Assembly (NCBI RefSeq): GCF_005938105.1
Contig: NZ_VCPE01000008.1
Coordinates: 1 to 64,000 of the forward strand
DNA from: Brucella haematophila
GTDB taxonomy: Bacteria > Pseudomonadota > Alphaproteobacteria > Rhizobiales > Rhizobiaceae
DNA length: 64,000 bases
Reading direction: 5' to 3'
Under the pieces are notes generated by a model that worked only from the letters and a program-made list of their open reading frames with translations, was not told where the DNA came from and did not search any database. This document shows, piece after piece, positions 16,146 through 26,297 of this stretch (the stretch's first letter is position 1; each line of letters begins with the position of its first letter). The position numbers and the translations under genes are program-made.

Positions 16146-19100
16146 ATGACACTTCAATCAGCAGATATGACTGAACAAGCAATAGCAACCGGGATTACGG
16201 ACGCCGTGCCGTTGCCCGATCTGCATGACCGCATTATGGAAGCCTATCTAGGGCAGCTTGGCAAAGAGTTTGCCCAATCCACGCGCGAGCGCATCCACTG
16301 GATATGTGCTCGTGCTACAGGTATGCGCATTCTCGATGTCGGCTGTAGTCAGGGCATCACGTCCATTCTACTTGGACGGGAACGACGTTCCGTCATTGCT
16401 CTGGATATTTCAAAGAGATCAATCGACGAGGCGCGCCAGTTCATTGCGCGTGAGCCATCGCACGTCCAGAAAAGCGTCAAGTTTATTCATGGCGATTTCA
16501 TAGGCACGGATTTCGGAGCCGAAACATTCGACACCGTCATCATGAGCGAAGTGCTGGAGCATTTGACGAAGCCGGATGAATTCGTCACCGCTGCGGCACG
16601 ATTACTCAATGAAGACGGAACCCTCATTGTCACCGTGCCCTTTGGCGTCAATGACTGGCCAGACCACAAGCATACATTCTACCTGCTCGCACCGTGGCGC
16701 CTGCTCTCGACACATTTTGACATCAAGGAAGTGAGGTTTTTCGGCAAATGGATTGGCTTTACCGGTCGAAAGCGCGAAGAAACGCGTGATCTGGATGAAA
16801 TGCCGCCCGAGGCATTGCTTCTGGAAGTGGAGCAAGCCTTTCAACAAGTTGAACGTGATCTGATCGCTAAATCGGGCACGTTGACCACCAAGATCAATAA
16901 GCTGAAGACCCGGCTGCAAGCAGTCAGCGATCAGAACGATACCTTGATCGACACTATATCGCAGGCGGAGATTATTCAGCTGCTCGCGGAGGAGCGAATT
17001 GCGGCGCTGAATGCAGAAATACATCTCCATCGAAGCAAAGACGCAGAGATAGCCGATAATGTCGATCTGCTGGAAGACAGCTTGCAGAAGGCAAAGCTGG
17101 AAAGAGCAGCGTCTGCCCAAGATATAGCCCGCTTGTCGGCTGAACATGCAGCTCTTGAAACTTTGACGGAACGTTTCAGACGTGAAGCTGAGCAGCTCGC
17201 CGGAACGTTGGAAACCGAGCGGCGCGAGCGGCTCGTGGCTGAGAAAAAGGTTATTTTGGCAGAAGGTCGCCTTGAGGCGGTCGAGACGCTGCTGAAGGAA
17301 GCCAGTGAACGCCTCACTACACAGACAAACGAGACGAATATTGCGACGGGCCGTTTAAAACAGCTGCGCGCCGAACGCGACGATCAGGATCAGGAAATCA
17401 CACGTCTCTCTGGCGAACTGGAAGCGGCGCTTGCGATCGTCAGTCAGGGAAAGGCCGAGCTTGAGCTGTTTGCGAAGTTGCAGGAGAGCGAGCGGTTCCA
17501 GCGTCGGGTTCTCGAAAGTAAAATTGGCGAACTGCAAATTGAGCTTACAGGCAAGGATGAGAAAATCGCGTCGCTGTCGTCCAGCCTGACCGATGCTGAA
17601 CATAGTTTGTTGCGATTGCGTACCGATGCGGTGCAACGAAAACTCGTTCACGATCAGACCCAAAAGGAACTGGAAGCCGAAAGAGGTTTGCATCAAGCCA
17701 CATCCGGCAGGCTTGAAGCTGCGCAGTTGGACATACGCAGCGGCGGAATACGCTATGAAGAATTGCAACGACAGGTTCAGCGCTCCAGCGCTCACATCAT
17801 GACGCTGCAAAACAAGGTCGATGCTGCTGAACGGGCGCGAGTTTTGGCGGAGGCAAAGACGCTGCGGACGCGCAATATGATTTCGTTCCAGCTCGGCTTT
17901 GCGCTTATTCAGGCGAGCAAATCCTGGCAGGGTCTTGCGCTTTTGCCGCAGCGTCTTCGGGATATATCAAAAGACGCCAGGCGGCGCGCCAAGGGTGATT
18001 TGAAACCCGCCCGGTTGGTTCCCGCAGCGCCCAAGCTGCCCTCAATCACCTTCGAAAAGGCGGGCTATAGTGCTCAACAACTCAAGGCATTGAAAATTGC
18101 CTGCATCATGGACGACTTCACCTATGCGTCTTACGAGAATGAAGCCGTTCTACTGCAACTAACGCCAGCCGACTGGCGTGAGCAACTTGAGGCCTTCTTG
18201 CCTGAAATCCTGTTTGTTGAATCTGCCTGGCGCGGAAAAGATGAGCTGTGGGGCAATCAGGTCGGGCATCGCAGCAACCATTTGGTCGAGCTGGTGGAGT
18301 GGTGCAGGCATCGAAAAATACCGACCGTTTTCTGGAATAAGGAAGATCCCGTCCATTACGAGACATTCCTGAACACGGCCGTGCTGTTCGATCATGTGTT
18401 CACGACAGATATTGATTGTATCGGGCGCTATAAAGCAGCGCTTGGACATGACAATGTCTGGCTCCTGCCTTTTGCCTGCCCCACAAATCGCTTCAATCCG
18501 ATTGAAATCTATGCTCGCGAACAGGCCTTCTCCTTTGCGGGTGCCTATTATGCCCGTTACCCCGAACGCAACGGAGATCTGGCGAGTATCATTTCGGCGC
18601 TAGCCGAAAATCATAAAGTGGCAATCTATGACCGCAACTACGGACAGGATGACCCACGCTATCAGTTCCCACCAGAGTTTCAGCCCTTCATTGTGGGGCA
18701 TCTTCCCTACGATCAGATCGAAAGAGCCTATAAGGCCTACACGCATGCTATCAACATGAATTCGATCAAACAGTCGCAAAGCATGTTCGCGCGACGAGTT
18801 TACGAGCTGCTTGGAAGCAATACAGTTACGATCAGCAACTTTTCACGTGGAGTACGTAATCTCTTCGGCGACTTGGTGATTTGCAGCGATAATGGTGCGG
18901 AAATCATCCGGCGACTTGATGGTATTGCCAATGAAACAATGGAGCGGAAATTCAGGCTGGCAGGACTGCGCAAGGTCTTGAGTGAACACACGATGCAGGA
19001 TCGCCTCGCTTACGTTGCTTCAAAGGCGTTGCGCACCCAACCGGCCCAACTGCTCCCGGATATTCTGGTGGTCGCATATGCGGACGACCGCGAGGCATTT

Positions 19101-21275
19101 GATCGGATACGGGCGAGTTTTCAGCGTCAGGCCTACCGGCAAAAGCGCCTTCTGATTATCACTAACGGCTTTGAAGTCGGACCGCAGGAGAAAGATATAG
19201 TCCATGTGGTTGACAGTGCACGTCTTTTGGAAACGCGTTTCACTTCGCTTGCCGGCAACACCCGTTACGTCGCGGGTATGATTGCGGTGGATTATTATGG
19301 TCCTAACTATCTGACCGATCTTGCGCTGGCGACACGCTATTTCGATGGCGAGGCCATCGGTAAGCGTGACCATTACTATGCGCAGGATTCAGCCGATGGG
19401 ATCAGTTTGAGCGACACCGGCCAACGCTATCGTCCCGGTAAAACGGTGATGGCAAAGGCGGCGCTGATCGCGGTCTCGGTCATTGAAAATGAAGCGGTTT
19501 GCGATTGGATCGCGGGTCTTCATCAGAAGGTTATTACTGTTGATCGCGCGCTGTTTGTCGACGAATTCAATTACTGTGAGAACGGAACATCGGCGACCGA
19601 AACTGCCCTGAAACTGGTTGACGATGCGAGTTTCGATATGGGCCTCAGCATGGAGTCCCTGATCGCTCATGCTGAGGCAATCAAGCCCGATGCAATGCCG
19701 GCGGGAGCAGATTCCGCGATTGCTGCGCCGGAACTGGCTGGCCTTTTCAAGACATCAGGCAGCGAATGTCTGACACTGGTGGTTGAAGGTCAGAGCTGGC
19801 ACATGTCGTCAACCTTGCCTGATGGCAAGCATGAATATGTTTATGCCGCCAAAGAACTGGAACCGGCAGCGCTCGGCTTTTCCGGCATTGCAAAATTCCA
19901 TCTGGAAACGACCCCGGGACTAAATGTCCAGTGCGTGCTGGTTTATCTCGACGCAAAGAAGCAGAAGCTCAGCCACGAAATATTCCATGCCAACCAGAAC
20001 GCCACTTGCACCCTGCCGGAAGGTGCAGCCCTCATTCGTATCGGCTTGCGCCTTTACGGTCCTGGAACCGCTGAAGTCAAAAGGCTTTTCAAAGGCCACA
20101 AAGCAATGGTGCCAGGCACGCTTCTTGGGAAAGCGCGCCACCTCGTTCTGACCAACCACTATCCCCGCTATGACGACCTCTATCGGAATGGCTTCGTGCA
20201 CAGTCGGATTAAGCACTATTTCAAGCACGGTGTGCCTGTCGATGTCTTCAGGTTTCAGACGAGTAGCGCTCTCGGCTATCACGAGTTCGAAGATGTTGAT
20301 GTGACAACAGGTGGTGCGGAAGCGTTGGACAAGCTGATTAGCGACCGGCAGTTTGATAGCGTTGCCGTGCATTTTCTTGATCCGGCAATGTGGCAGGTGC
20401 TGGAACGCCATATCGATCGGGTCAGGGTCAATGTCTGGATTCATGGTGCGGAAATTCAGCCCTGGCATCGCAGAGAATTCAATTTCCGCAATGATATGGA
20501 GCGACAGGCAGAAAAGGCCAAAAGCCAGCAGAGGCTCGAGTTCTGGCAGACGCTACTGGCTAAGCAGCATGACAATCTGCACATCATCTTTGTGTCGAAG
20601 AACTTTTCTGAAGAGGTGATGGAAGATCTGGGGTTCCGCCTTGCAGAATGGCGATATTCCATCATTCACAATCCGATTGATACAGAGCTTTTCGCTTATC
20701 GCAAGAAAGACATTTCTCACCGCCAGCGGATTCTGTCGATCAGAACCTACGCTTCCAAGAAATATGCCAATGACTTGTCCGTTGGCGCCATACTGGCACT
20801 GAAGGATGAGCCGTTCTTTTCGGCTCTTGAGTTCCGCTTGATTGGCGACGGGCAACTCTTCGACGAGGAAACCCAACCTCTTCAGGGCTTCAAGAATGTT
20901 TTTCTGGAAAAGCGCTTTGTCTCCCATACGGAAATTGTCGCACTTCAGGAAAATTACGGGGTTTTCTTGACGCCGACGCGATGGGATTCGCAAGGTGTTT
21001 CCCGGGATGAAGCAATGTCTTCTGGGCTCGTGCCGGTTACGACCGGAATATCCGCCATACCCGAATTTCTGGACGAAACCTGCGGTTATCTGGCCAAACC
21101 AGAAGATGCTGCCGGACTGGCAACGGCTATCGCCGATTTATACAAACATCCGCAGAAATTCCTGGATATGTCGAAGGCCGCAGCCAAACGCGTTCGCAAC
21201 CAAAGCAGCGCTGACGAGATCATTCGTCAGGAGCTGACTCTGATCTGCGGCCTCCATGCGGAGGTTTCGTCTTGA
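16146..21275 (+). CDS. Giant multidomain capsule methyltransferase/glycosyltransferase
   Basis: This is a 1709-residue single polypeptide. Residues ~50-200 are a SAM-dependent methyltransferase (RILDVGCSQGITSILLG at 61-77 and FDTVIMSEVLEHL at 128-140). Residues ~210-575 form a long heptad-rich coiled coil (RLEAVETLLKEASERL, many L/E repeats). Residues ~645-960 are a CgeB-like GT-B glycosyltransferase module (LFVESAWRGKDELWG; IPTVFWNKEDPVHYETF). Residues ~968-1130 look like a GT-A-type module (DILVVAYADDREAFDRI). Residues ~1204-1310 are a beta-sandwich-like insert, and ~1330-1700 a GT4-like glycosyltransferase (SRDEAMSSGLVPVTTGISAI). It probably builds most of the repeat unit and could scaffold the complex by its coiled coil. 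The stop overlaps the next start as TTGA. Domain limits are approximate. Confidence 0.85.
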   Translation: MTLQSADMTEQAIATGITDAVPLPDLHDRIMEAYLGQLGKEFAQSTRERIHWICARATGMRILDVGCSQGITSILLGRERRSVIALDISKRSIDEARQFIAREPSHVQKSVKFIHGDFIGTDFGAETFDTVIMSEVLEHLTKPDEFVTAAARLLNEDGTLIVTVPFGVNDWPDHKHTFYLLAPWRLLSTHFDIKEVRFFGKWIGFTGRKREETRDLDEMPPEALLLEVEQAFQQVERDLIAKSGTLTTKINKLKTRLQAVSDQNDTLIDTISQAEIIQLLAEERIAALNAEIHLHRSKDAEIADNVDLLEDSLQKAKLERAASAQDIARLSAEHAALETLTERFRREAEQLAGTLETERRERLVAEKKVILAEGRLEAVETLLKEASERLTTQTNETNIATGRLKQLRAERDDQDQEITRLSGELEAALAIVSQGKAELELFAKLQESERFQRRVLESKIGELQIELTGKDEKIASLSSSLTDAEHSLLRLRTDAVQRKLVHDQTQKELEAERGLHQATSGRLEAAQLDIRSGGIRYEELQRQVQRSSAHIMTLQNKVDAAERARVLAEAKTLRTRNMISFQLGFALIQASKSWQGLALLPQRLRDISKDARRRAKGDLKPARLVPAAPKLPSITFEKAGYSAQQLKALKIACIMDDFTYASYENEAVLLQLTPADWREQLEAFLPEILFVESAWRGKDELWGNQVGHRSNHLVELVEWCRHRKIPTVFWNKEDPVHYETFLNTAVLFDHVFTTDIDCIGRYKAALGHDNVWLLPFACPTNRFNPIEIYAREQAFSFAGAYYARYPERNGDLASIISALAENHKVAIYDRNYGQDDPRYQFPPEFQPFIVGHLPYDQIERAYKAYTHAINMNSIKQSQSMFARRVYELLGSNTVTISNFSRGVRNLFGDLVICSDNGAEIIRRLDGIANETMERKFRLAGLRKVLSEHTMQDRLAYVASKALRTQPAQLLPDILVVAYADDREAFDRIRASFQRQAYRQKRLLIITNGFEVGPQEKDIVHVVDSARLLETRFTSLAGNTRYVAGMIAVDYYGPNYLTDLALATRYFDGEAIGKRDHYYAQDSADGISLSDTGQRYRPGKTVMAKAALIAVSVIENEAVCDWIAGLHQKVITVDRALFVDEFNYCENGTSATETALKLVDDASFDMGLSMESLIAHAEAIKPDAMPAGADSAIAAPELAGLFKTSGSECLTLVVEGQSWHMSSTLPDGKHEYVYAAKELEPAALGFSGIAKFHLETTPGLNVQCVLVYLDAKKQKLSHEIFHANQNATCTLPEGAALIRIGLRLYGPGTAEVKRLFKGHKAMVPGTLLGKARHLVLTNHYPRYDDLYRNGFVHSRIKHYFKHGVPVDVFRFQTSSALGYHEFEDVDVTTGGAEALDKLISDRQFDSVAVHFLDPAMWQVLERHIDRVRVNVWIHGAEIQPWHRREFNFRNDMERQAEKAKSQQRLEFWQTLLAKQHDNLHIIFVSKNFSEEVMEDLGFRLAEWRYSIIHNPIDTELFAYRKKDISHRQRILSIRTYASKKYANDLSVGAILALKDEPFFSALEFRLIGDGQLFDEETQPLQGFKNVFLEKRFVSHTEIVALQENYGVFLTPTRWDSQGVSRDEAMSSGLVPVTTGISAIPEFLDETCGYLAKPEDAAGLATAIADLYKHPQKFLDMSKAAAKRVRNQSSADEIIRQELTLICGLHAEVSS

Positions 21276-22276
21276 CCCCACAACGGTCCATCTTCTCCGG
21301 TCTCAAGATTGCCCTGATTGCCGATGAACCGACACGGACCTGCCTGTCGCACGAATGCCGGGTGATGAACCTCACCTATTGGAACAGCCTCTATGTTTTC
21401 GACCATTGGAAGCCCGATCTTCTGCTGGTTGAATCCGCGTGGGAGGGTTTCTGGGGTAGCTGGCGCTATGGTATTGCTTCCTACCCTGATCATCCGGAAC
21501 GTAGCAATGCGGTGCTGGATTGTCTGGTAGGGCGTGCACGGGATGGAAATGTCCCGACCGTGTTTTGGAACCGCGAGGACGGCGTACATTTTGATCGTTT
21601 TCTCGCTTCGGCAAGTCTGTTCGAGCATATCTTCACTGTCGATGAAAACACGATTCCACTTTATCGGGCGGCACTTAAAGACACGGTAACGCTCGACGTA
21701 TTGATGTTCGCCGTTCAACCCGCAATCCACTATCCGGCGCGGATTGAACCAGATCGCCGACTTGCTTTCGTCGGCAGCTATAGCCGACATCTCCATACTC
21801 ATCGTCGCCAATGGCAGGATATGGCATTTGAGGCTGCTAATGAGATTGGCTTGACGGTCTATAACCGCAATTCCAATCGCCGGTCAGCACAATACCGCTT
21901 TCCGCAGCGGCCTTGGATTAACGTCAAAAAGGCGATTGCCCATACACGAACAGCCGATGTCTATCGCCGTCATATTGCCTGCCTCAATGTCAATACGGTC
22001 GATAATTCCCGAACCGCCTTTTCAAGGCGTTTGGTCGAGATCATCGCCAGTGGCGGCCTCGCCGTGACAAACACCACCCCCGCCGTTATTCGCCATTTCC
22101 GGGATTTCTGCGAAATGGTTGACGACGAGGAGCAAGCGCGCGCTTTGTTCAACAGGCTTTCCCGGGATGGTTGGTCTCCCACAGATCGCGAACGTATTCG
22201 CGCAGGGAGCGATCACGTGCTCCGGCATCACACGTGGAAGCATCGCCTCGGGCAAATCATGGATCGAGTTAACTGA
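21272..22276 (+). CDS. CgeB-like glycosyltransferase
   Basis: The 334-residue product starts at a TTG that overlaps the upstream stop (TTGA) and has GGAGG 7 bases before it. It parallels residues ~645-960 of the giant protein: LKIALIADEP vs LKIACIMDDF, LLLVESAWEGFWG vs ILFVESAWRGKDELWG, VPTVFWNREDGVHFDRF vs IPTVFWNKEDPVHYETF, and both continue with a SRRLVEII/ARRVYELL donor-site helix. It is therefore a stand-alone paralogue of that module, probably a capsule glycosyltransferase of the CgeB/glycosyl-transferase_1 fold. The sugar donor is unknown. Confidence 0.8.
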   Translation: MTPQRSIFSGLKIALIADEPTRTCLSHECRVMNLTYWNSLYVFDHWKPDLLLVESAWEGFWGSWRYGIASYPDHPERSNAVLDCLVGRARDGNVPTVFWNREDGVHFDRFLASASLFEHIFTVDENTIPLYRAALKDTVTLDVLMFAVQPAIHYPARIEPDRRLAFVGSYSRHLHTHRRQWQDMAFEAANEIGLTVYNRNSNRRSAQYRFPQRPWINVKKAIAHTRTADVYRRHIACLNVNTVDNSRTAFSRRLVEIIASGGLAVTNTTPAVIRHFRDFCEMVDDEEQARALFNRLSRDGWSPTDRERIRAGSDHVLRHHTWKHRLGQIMDRVN

Positions 22277-22289
22277 AAGGGCCCCGGCT

Positions 22290-24341
22290 TTGAAAAGATT
22301 GGGGTTTCTATCTGCGCAGGCCGCGCGATTGTCAAATCTGGCTGCGTTGCTCAATGCCGAGCCCCGCTATGTCCCGTTCAGCGGATTGCGTGATATCGAT
22401 GCTCTGGCCGGTTGGGGCCGCAGCTTGCAGTCTCGTTTTGCAGAACGTCTCGCTACCTATTGGGGATTGCCGTTTCTGGCACTGGAAGATGGCTTTTTGC
22501 GTTCGGTGGAACGCGACGATCCATCCATGTCGCTCGTCCAAGACGATATAGGCATCTATTACGATGGAACGCGTCCGAGCCGCCTTGAACATCTGATTGC
22601 GAAGCCGCTTTCGCTGGTTGAGTTCGACCGGGCGCAAGCACTCATTCAATCATGGCGACAAGGGCGCGTTTCCAAATATAATTTCGCTCGTGAATATGAT
22701 GACGTCCTGCCAGATCGGTATGTTCTCGTTGTTGATCAGGTCTGCGGAGACCGGTCAATTTCTTATGGCTGCGCCGATAGACGTGCATTCCATTATATGC
22801 TCTTTGCTGCCCTAAGCGAAAACCCGGATTGCACCGTCATTATCAAAACGCACCCGGACGTTTTCACCCGCAAGCGACGAGGCTACTTGACCAATTCAGC
22901 GGTTCTAGAAAATCCGCGCGTCCAGTGGATTACCGAAAACTGCCATCCCGTCCGACTGATAGAGAATTGCGAACGGGTCTATACAGTTACATCTCAGATC
23001 GGTTTTGAAGCATTGATCTGGGGCAAGGAAGTCCGTTGCTTTGGCATGCCTTTTTATGGCGGGTGGGGTCTGACACAAGATGAACAACAGTCACCAATCA
23101 GACGCCAGAAGGTGAGTATCGAAAAGCTCATTCATGCAGCTCTGATTGGCTACGCTCGATATGTCGATCCAGAGAATGGGCAAAGCTGCGAGGTGGAGCA
23201 CGCGATCAATTATCTAGCATTTCAACGCGCCATGCGAGAGCGTTTGCCCCGAAAGCTGCATGCTGTCGGGTTCAGCCAATGGAAGCAACCAATCCTGCGC
23301 CGTTTCACTGCCGGTGCTGAAATTGATTTTCACGAGAGCAGTGAGACTGTACCGGCCAATTCACATGTTTTGATCTGGGGAAAGCAATATCCTCCGGGCA
23401 TCTGTAACCCATTATCCGTTCGTCAAGTTGAGGATGGCTTCCTTAGGTCTGTGGGTTTGGGTGCAGAACTGACACCTCCGCTGTCATGGGTAGTGGATGA
23501 CACAGGCATCTACTATGATGCAACGAAAGCATCCGCTCTTACCGAAATCCTCTCGAACACTGATGCGGATAAACGACTTCTGAAACGCGCGGCGGCACTT
23601 CGTAACAGTATAGTTGCTGCCGGACTTTCCAAGTACAATGTTCAGCAGGCGATGTGGAGTCGCCCTCAGGAGGGACGAACCGTCATTCTGGTGCCAGGTC
23701 AGGTTGAGAACGATGCTTCGCTGCGTTGGGGCGCGCCGCTGATAGCTACGAATATCGAGTTGTTGAAGGCTGTTCGCCAATCTAGGCCCGATGCCTATAT
23801 CGTTTACAAACCCCATCCAGACGTGACAGCAGGTTTACGTTTCGGAGGAATGGAAAACACTCCATTCAGCACCTATTGTGATGAGATTTTGTGTGATGCT
23901 GGAATAGCTCAAGTGCTTGGTGTGGTTGATGAAGTCCACACGATGACCTCGCTCACGGGTTTCGAAGCACTTCTGAGAAATATTCCCGTCACCTGCTATG
24001 GAAAGCCATTCTATTCGGGTTGGGGGCTCACGGTAGACGTCGTTCCCGCTACCAGAAAGCGGCAGCTAAGTCTGGATGAACTCGTCGCAGGAACCCTGAT
24101 CCAATATCCAGTATATGTGAGCTCCGTAACCGGGCATTATACCACGCCAGAGCGTGTTGTGCAGGAACTGGTTGCGTGGCGTGATCACTCACGCCTGCAA
24201 ATTTCATTGTGGAGGCGGGCCTATAAGCTTGCCATGCGCACAACCAAAGCAATTAAAGCAAAGTTCCTATCCCTCAGCTCGGTACCGGGTTTGCCACCGA
24301 GAAGTCACACGGTGGAAACGGAAATTGAACGAAGCCAATAG
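22290..24341 (+). CDS. kpsC: Capsule polysaccharide beta-Kdo transferase, KpsC-like
   Basis: The 683-residue product has two tandem capsule-synthesis modules, as in KpsC (~675 residues). The first has ALEDGFLRSVERDD, DIGIYYDGTRPS, IKTHPDVFTRKRRG and QIGFEALIWGKEVRCFGMPF; the second repeats QVEDGFLRSVGLG, DTGIYYDATKASA, YKPHPDVTAG and LTGFEALLRNIPVTCYG. The two modules add Kdo with alternating beta linkages to extend the linker begun by KpsS. A TTG at 22290 just after the previous gene, with GAAAGG upstream, is the best start; the frame is open further into the preceding gene but the conserved protein begins here. Confidence 0.9.
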   Translation: MKRLGFLSAQAARLSNLAALLNAEPRYVPFSGLRDIDALAGWGRSLQSRFAERLATYWGLPFLALEDGFLRSVERDDPSMSLVQDDIGIYYDGTRPSRLEHLIAKPLSLVEFDRAQALIQSWRQGRVSKYNFAREYDDVLPDRYVLVVDQVCGDRSISYGCADRRAFHYMLFAALSENPDCTVIIKTHPDVFTRKRRGYLTNSAVLENPRVQWITENCHPVRLIENCERVYTVTSQIGFEALIWGKEVRCFGMPFYGGWGLTQDEQQSPIRRQKVSIEKLIHAALIGYARYVDPENGQSCEVEHAINYLAFQRAMRERLPRKLHAVGFSQWKQPILRRFTAGAEIDFHESSETVPANSHVLIWGKQYPPGICNPLSVRQVEDGFLRSVGLGAELTPPLSWVVDDTGIYYDATKASALTEILSNTDADKRLLKRAAALRNSIVAAGLSKYNVQQAMWSRPQEGRTVILVPGQVENDASLRWGAPLIATNIELLKAVRQSRPDAYIVYKPHPDVTAGLRFGGMENTPFSTYCDEILCDAGIAQVLGVVDEVHTMTSLTGFEALLRNIPVTCYGKPFYSGWGLTVDVVPATRKRQLSLDELVAGTLIQYPVYVSSVTGHYTTPERVVQELVAWRDHSRLQISLWRRAYKLAMRTTKAIKAKFLSLSSVPGLPPRSHTVETEIERSQ

Positions 24342-24360
24342 AACAGTCGTATCCCTGAAG

Positions 24361-25530
24361 ATGCAGCACGCGTCAGCAGAGATTGAGACACCCGCACAAA
24401 AGAAGCTCCGGCCTCAAAAGCGGAGACGTCGCTTGTTGGCGACTTCGTTCGTGGTTTTCGTGATAGTTCCCACGATACTGGGCGCATTGTACTTCGCATT
24501 TGTCGCTTCAGACCGTTATATCGCAAGCGTCGGATTTGCAGTCAGAAGCATGGACGCCGGAAGCGGCGGGGACTTCTTTGGGACATTCACCGGCATTGCA
24601 AATGCCGGAAGCACAACGTCGGATTCATACATTCTGCTCAAATACATCAAAAGCCGCAGCATGGTTGAAAAGCTTGAGAAAGATTTCCCGCTGCGACTTG
24701 CCTATGCTTCCAATGGACCGGACATTATCTCCCATCTTCCCTCTGGTAGTGATATTGAACACGTTGTCGACTATTGGGGTGGAATGATCCAGACATCCTA
24801 TGACAATATTTCGGGCGTCATCTCGTTCAAGGTCAATGCTTTCACGCCCGAAGATTCGAAGAAAATCGCGGATCTCATTTTGCGTTATTGTACGGAACTC
24901 GTGAACGAATTATCGGAACGGGCAAGAACGGATGCTGTTTCCTTTGCCAGGGGCGAGGTGACGCATGCAGAAGACAGACTTCGTAATGCATTAGAAAAAT
25001 TACGTTCTTTCCGTGATGATGAAAAGTCGATCGACCCGACACGAAGTGCTCAGGTCCAGATCGAAATTGTCGGTGGGCTTGAGAAGGAACTGGCTGAACG
25101 GCGAGCCAGAATAGCTGCGCTCGTCGGCACTGTGGACGAAGACTCGCCTTCGCTCAAAATTCTCAGACGCCAGACCGATGCGCTCCAACAGGAGATTGCC
25201 GCAAAAAAACTGGAGGCAACGAAAGGCGCAGGCGGTAAGAACTTGCCTGACACGGCATTGTCCAAATTACTCGCTACCTATGAGACACTTGAAGTCGAAC
25301 GCAATTTTGCCCAACAAGCCTATGCTTCGGCGCTTTCGTCACTGGAAAAAGCGCGGGTGGAAGCAGGACGACAGCAACGCTATCTGGCGATCTATGAAGC
25401 GCCGTTGCTGCCGGAATATCCGCTCTATCCCAAACGTATTTTCAACAGTCTTGAGTTAGGTGCAATCCTTGCTGCGCTGTGGGGGCTTGCTGCTCTCATG
25501 GTCTATTCCATACGGGATCACTTGTCATGA
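24361..25530 (+). CDS. kpsE: Capsule export inner-membrane/periplasmic protein, KpsE-like
   Basis: From the ATG at 24361 the product has 389 residues, with a basic N-terminus, a membrane segment (~22-45, ATSFVVFVIVPTILGALYF), a Wzz-like periplasmic domain with coiled coil (~165-290, ARGEVTHAEDRLRNALEKL), and a second membrane segment near the C-terminus (LGAILAALWGLAALMVY). PEYPLYPKRIF before it is the typical PxxP region. KpsE/CtrB proteins (about 382) link the inner-membrane exporter to the outer-membrane channel. The start is uncertain, as no strong ribosome-binding site is seen. The stop overlaps kpsM as ATGA. Confidence 0.88.
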   Translation: MQHASAEIETPAQKKLRPQKRRRRLLATSFVVFVIVPTILGALYFAFVASDRYIASVGFAVRSMDAGSGGDFFGTFTGIANAGSTTSDSYILLKYIKSRSMVEKLEKDFPLRLAYASNGPDIISHLPSGSDIEHVVDYWGGMIQTSYDNISGVISFKVNAFTPEDSKKIADLILRYCTELVNELSERARTDAVSFARGEVTHAEDRLRNALEKLRSFRDDEKSIDPTRSAQVQIEIVGGLEKELAERRARIAALVGTVDEDSPSLKILRRQTDALQQEIAAKKLEATKGAGGKNLPDTALSKLLATYETLEVERNFAQQAYASALSSLEKARVEAGRQQRYLAIYEAPLLPEYPLYPKRIFNSLELGAILAALWGLAALMVYSIRDHLS

Positions 25531-26297
25531 TGGGGTTGCTGCAATTGCAGGCCCATGTGATTGGAGCGCTTGTTTTACGCGAAACGCGCGCAGCTTTCGG
25601 CGCATCCCACATCGGTTATCTTTGGGCGGTGATTGTGCCAGTCACGAGCATAGCGGTTCTTGTTATGGTGTTCACGCTCACCGGGCGAAATCCGCCTTAT
25701 GGATCGAGCTTCGCCCTCTTCTTCGCAACAGGCGTTCTGACGCTACAGTTCTTCAGCAAATTATCGTCTTCACTGATGGCGGCATTTGAAGCGAACAAGG
25801 CGTTACTGACCTATCCACCAATAAAGGAGCTGGATGTCTTGCTTGCGCGTGCGACACTGATCACTGCGACCTATGCCGTTATATTCATGCTGGTCTTCTG
25901 TGGCATTATGCTGTGGGACACAAGCGGCATGCCCGCCCATCCTGGCAGGACGATGGAAGCTTTTGCAGCTATAGCACTTTTGGGCTTGGCTTTCGGAATT
26001 GTAAATGCCGTCATTCTGTCACTGTGGGATTCCTGGCGACATGTTGAGAAGATCGTCACCAGTCCGCTGTTTTTCTTGTCCGGAATTTTCTATGTGCCGA
26101 GCCTGTTGCCCCCCGATATTCTTGCATATTTGTCATGGAACCCGATCTTGCACGCGGTCGAGTGGATGCGTGATGGCTTCTACCCGAACTATGAAAGTAC
26201 GGTTCTGGACCGCGCCTATCTGTTGAAATCGATACTTGTTCTTATGACAGCAGGCTTTAGCGGAGAGCGACTTTTCAGAAAAAGGAGAGCCGCGTGA
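25527..26297 (+). CDS. kpsM: Capsule ABC exporter, permease (KpsM)
   Basis: The 256-residue integral membrane protein is an ABC-2 type permease of six predicted membrane segments. Typical features are LVLRETRAAFGASHIGYLWA at the N-terminus and FFLSGIFYVPSLLP, then LSWNPILHAVEWMRDGFYP, near the end, as in KpsM/CtrC/BexB. With KpsT it moves the completed lipid-linked polysaccharide across the inner membrane. The start ATG (25527) overlaps the kpsE stop and the stop overlaps the kpsT start, so the three are coupled. Confidence 0.92.
   Translation: MMGLLQLQAHVIGALVLRETRAAFGASHIGYLWAVIVPVTSIAVLVMVFTLTGRNPPYGSSFALFFATGVLTLQFFSKLSSSLMAAFEANKALLTYPPIKELDVLLARATLITATYAVIFMLVFCGIMLWDTSGMPAHPGRTMEAFAAIALLGLAFGIVNAVILSLWDSWRHVEKIVTSPLFFLSGIFYVPSLLPPDILAYLSWNPILHAVEWMRDGFYPNYESTVLDRAYLLKSILVLMTAGFSGERLFRKRRAA

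Noticed and set aside
22119-22289. Longer N-terminus for KpsC reaching into the preceding gene
   Set aside because: The extension overlaps the end of the glycosyltransferase gene and is not capsule-like; the conserved KpsC start fits the TTG at 22290.
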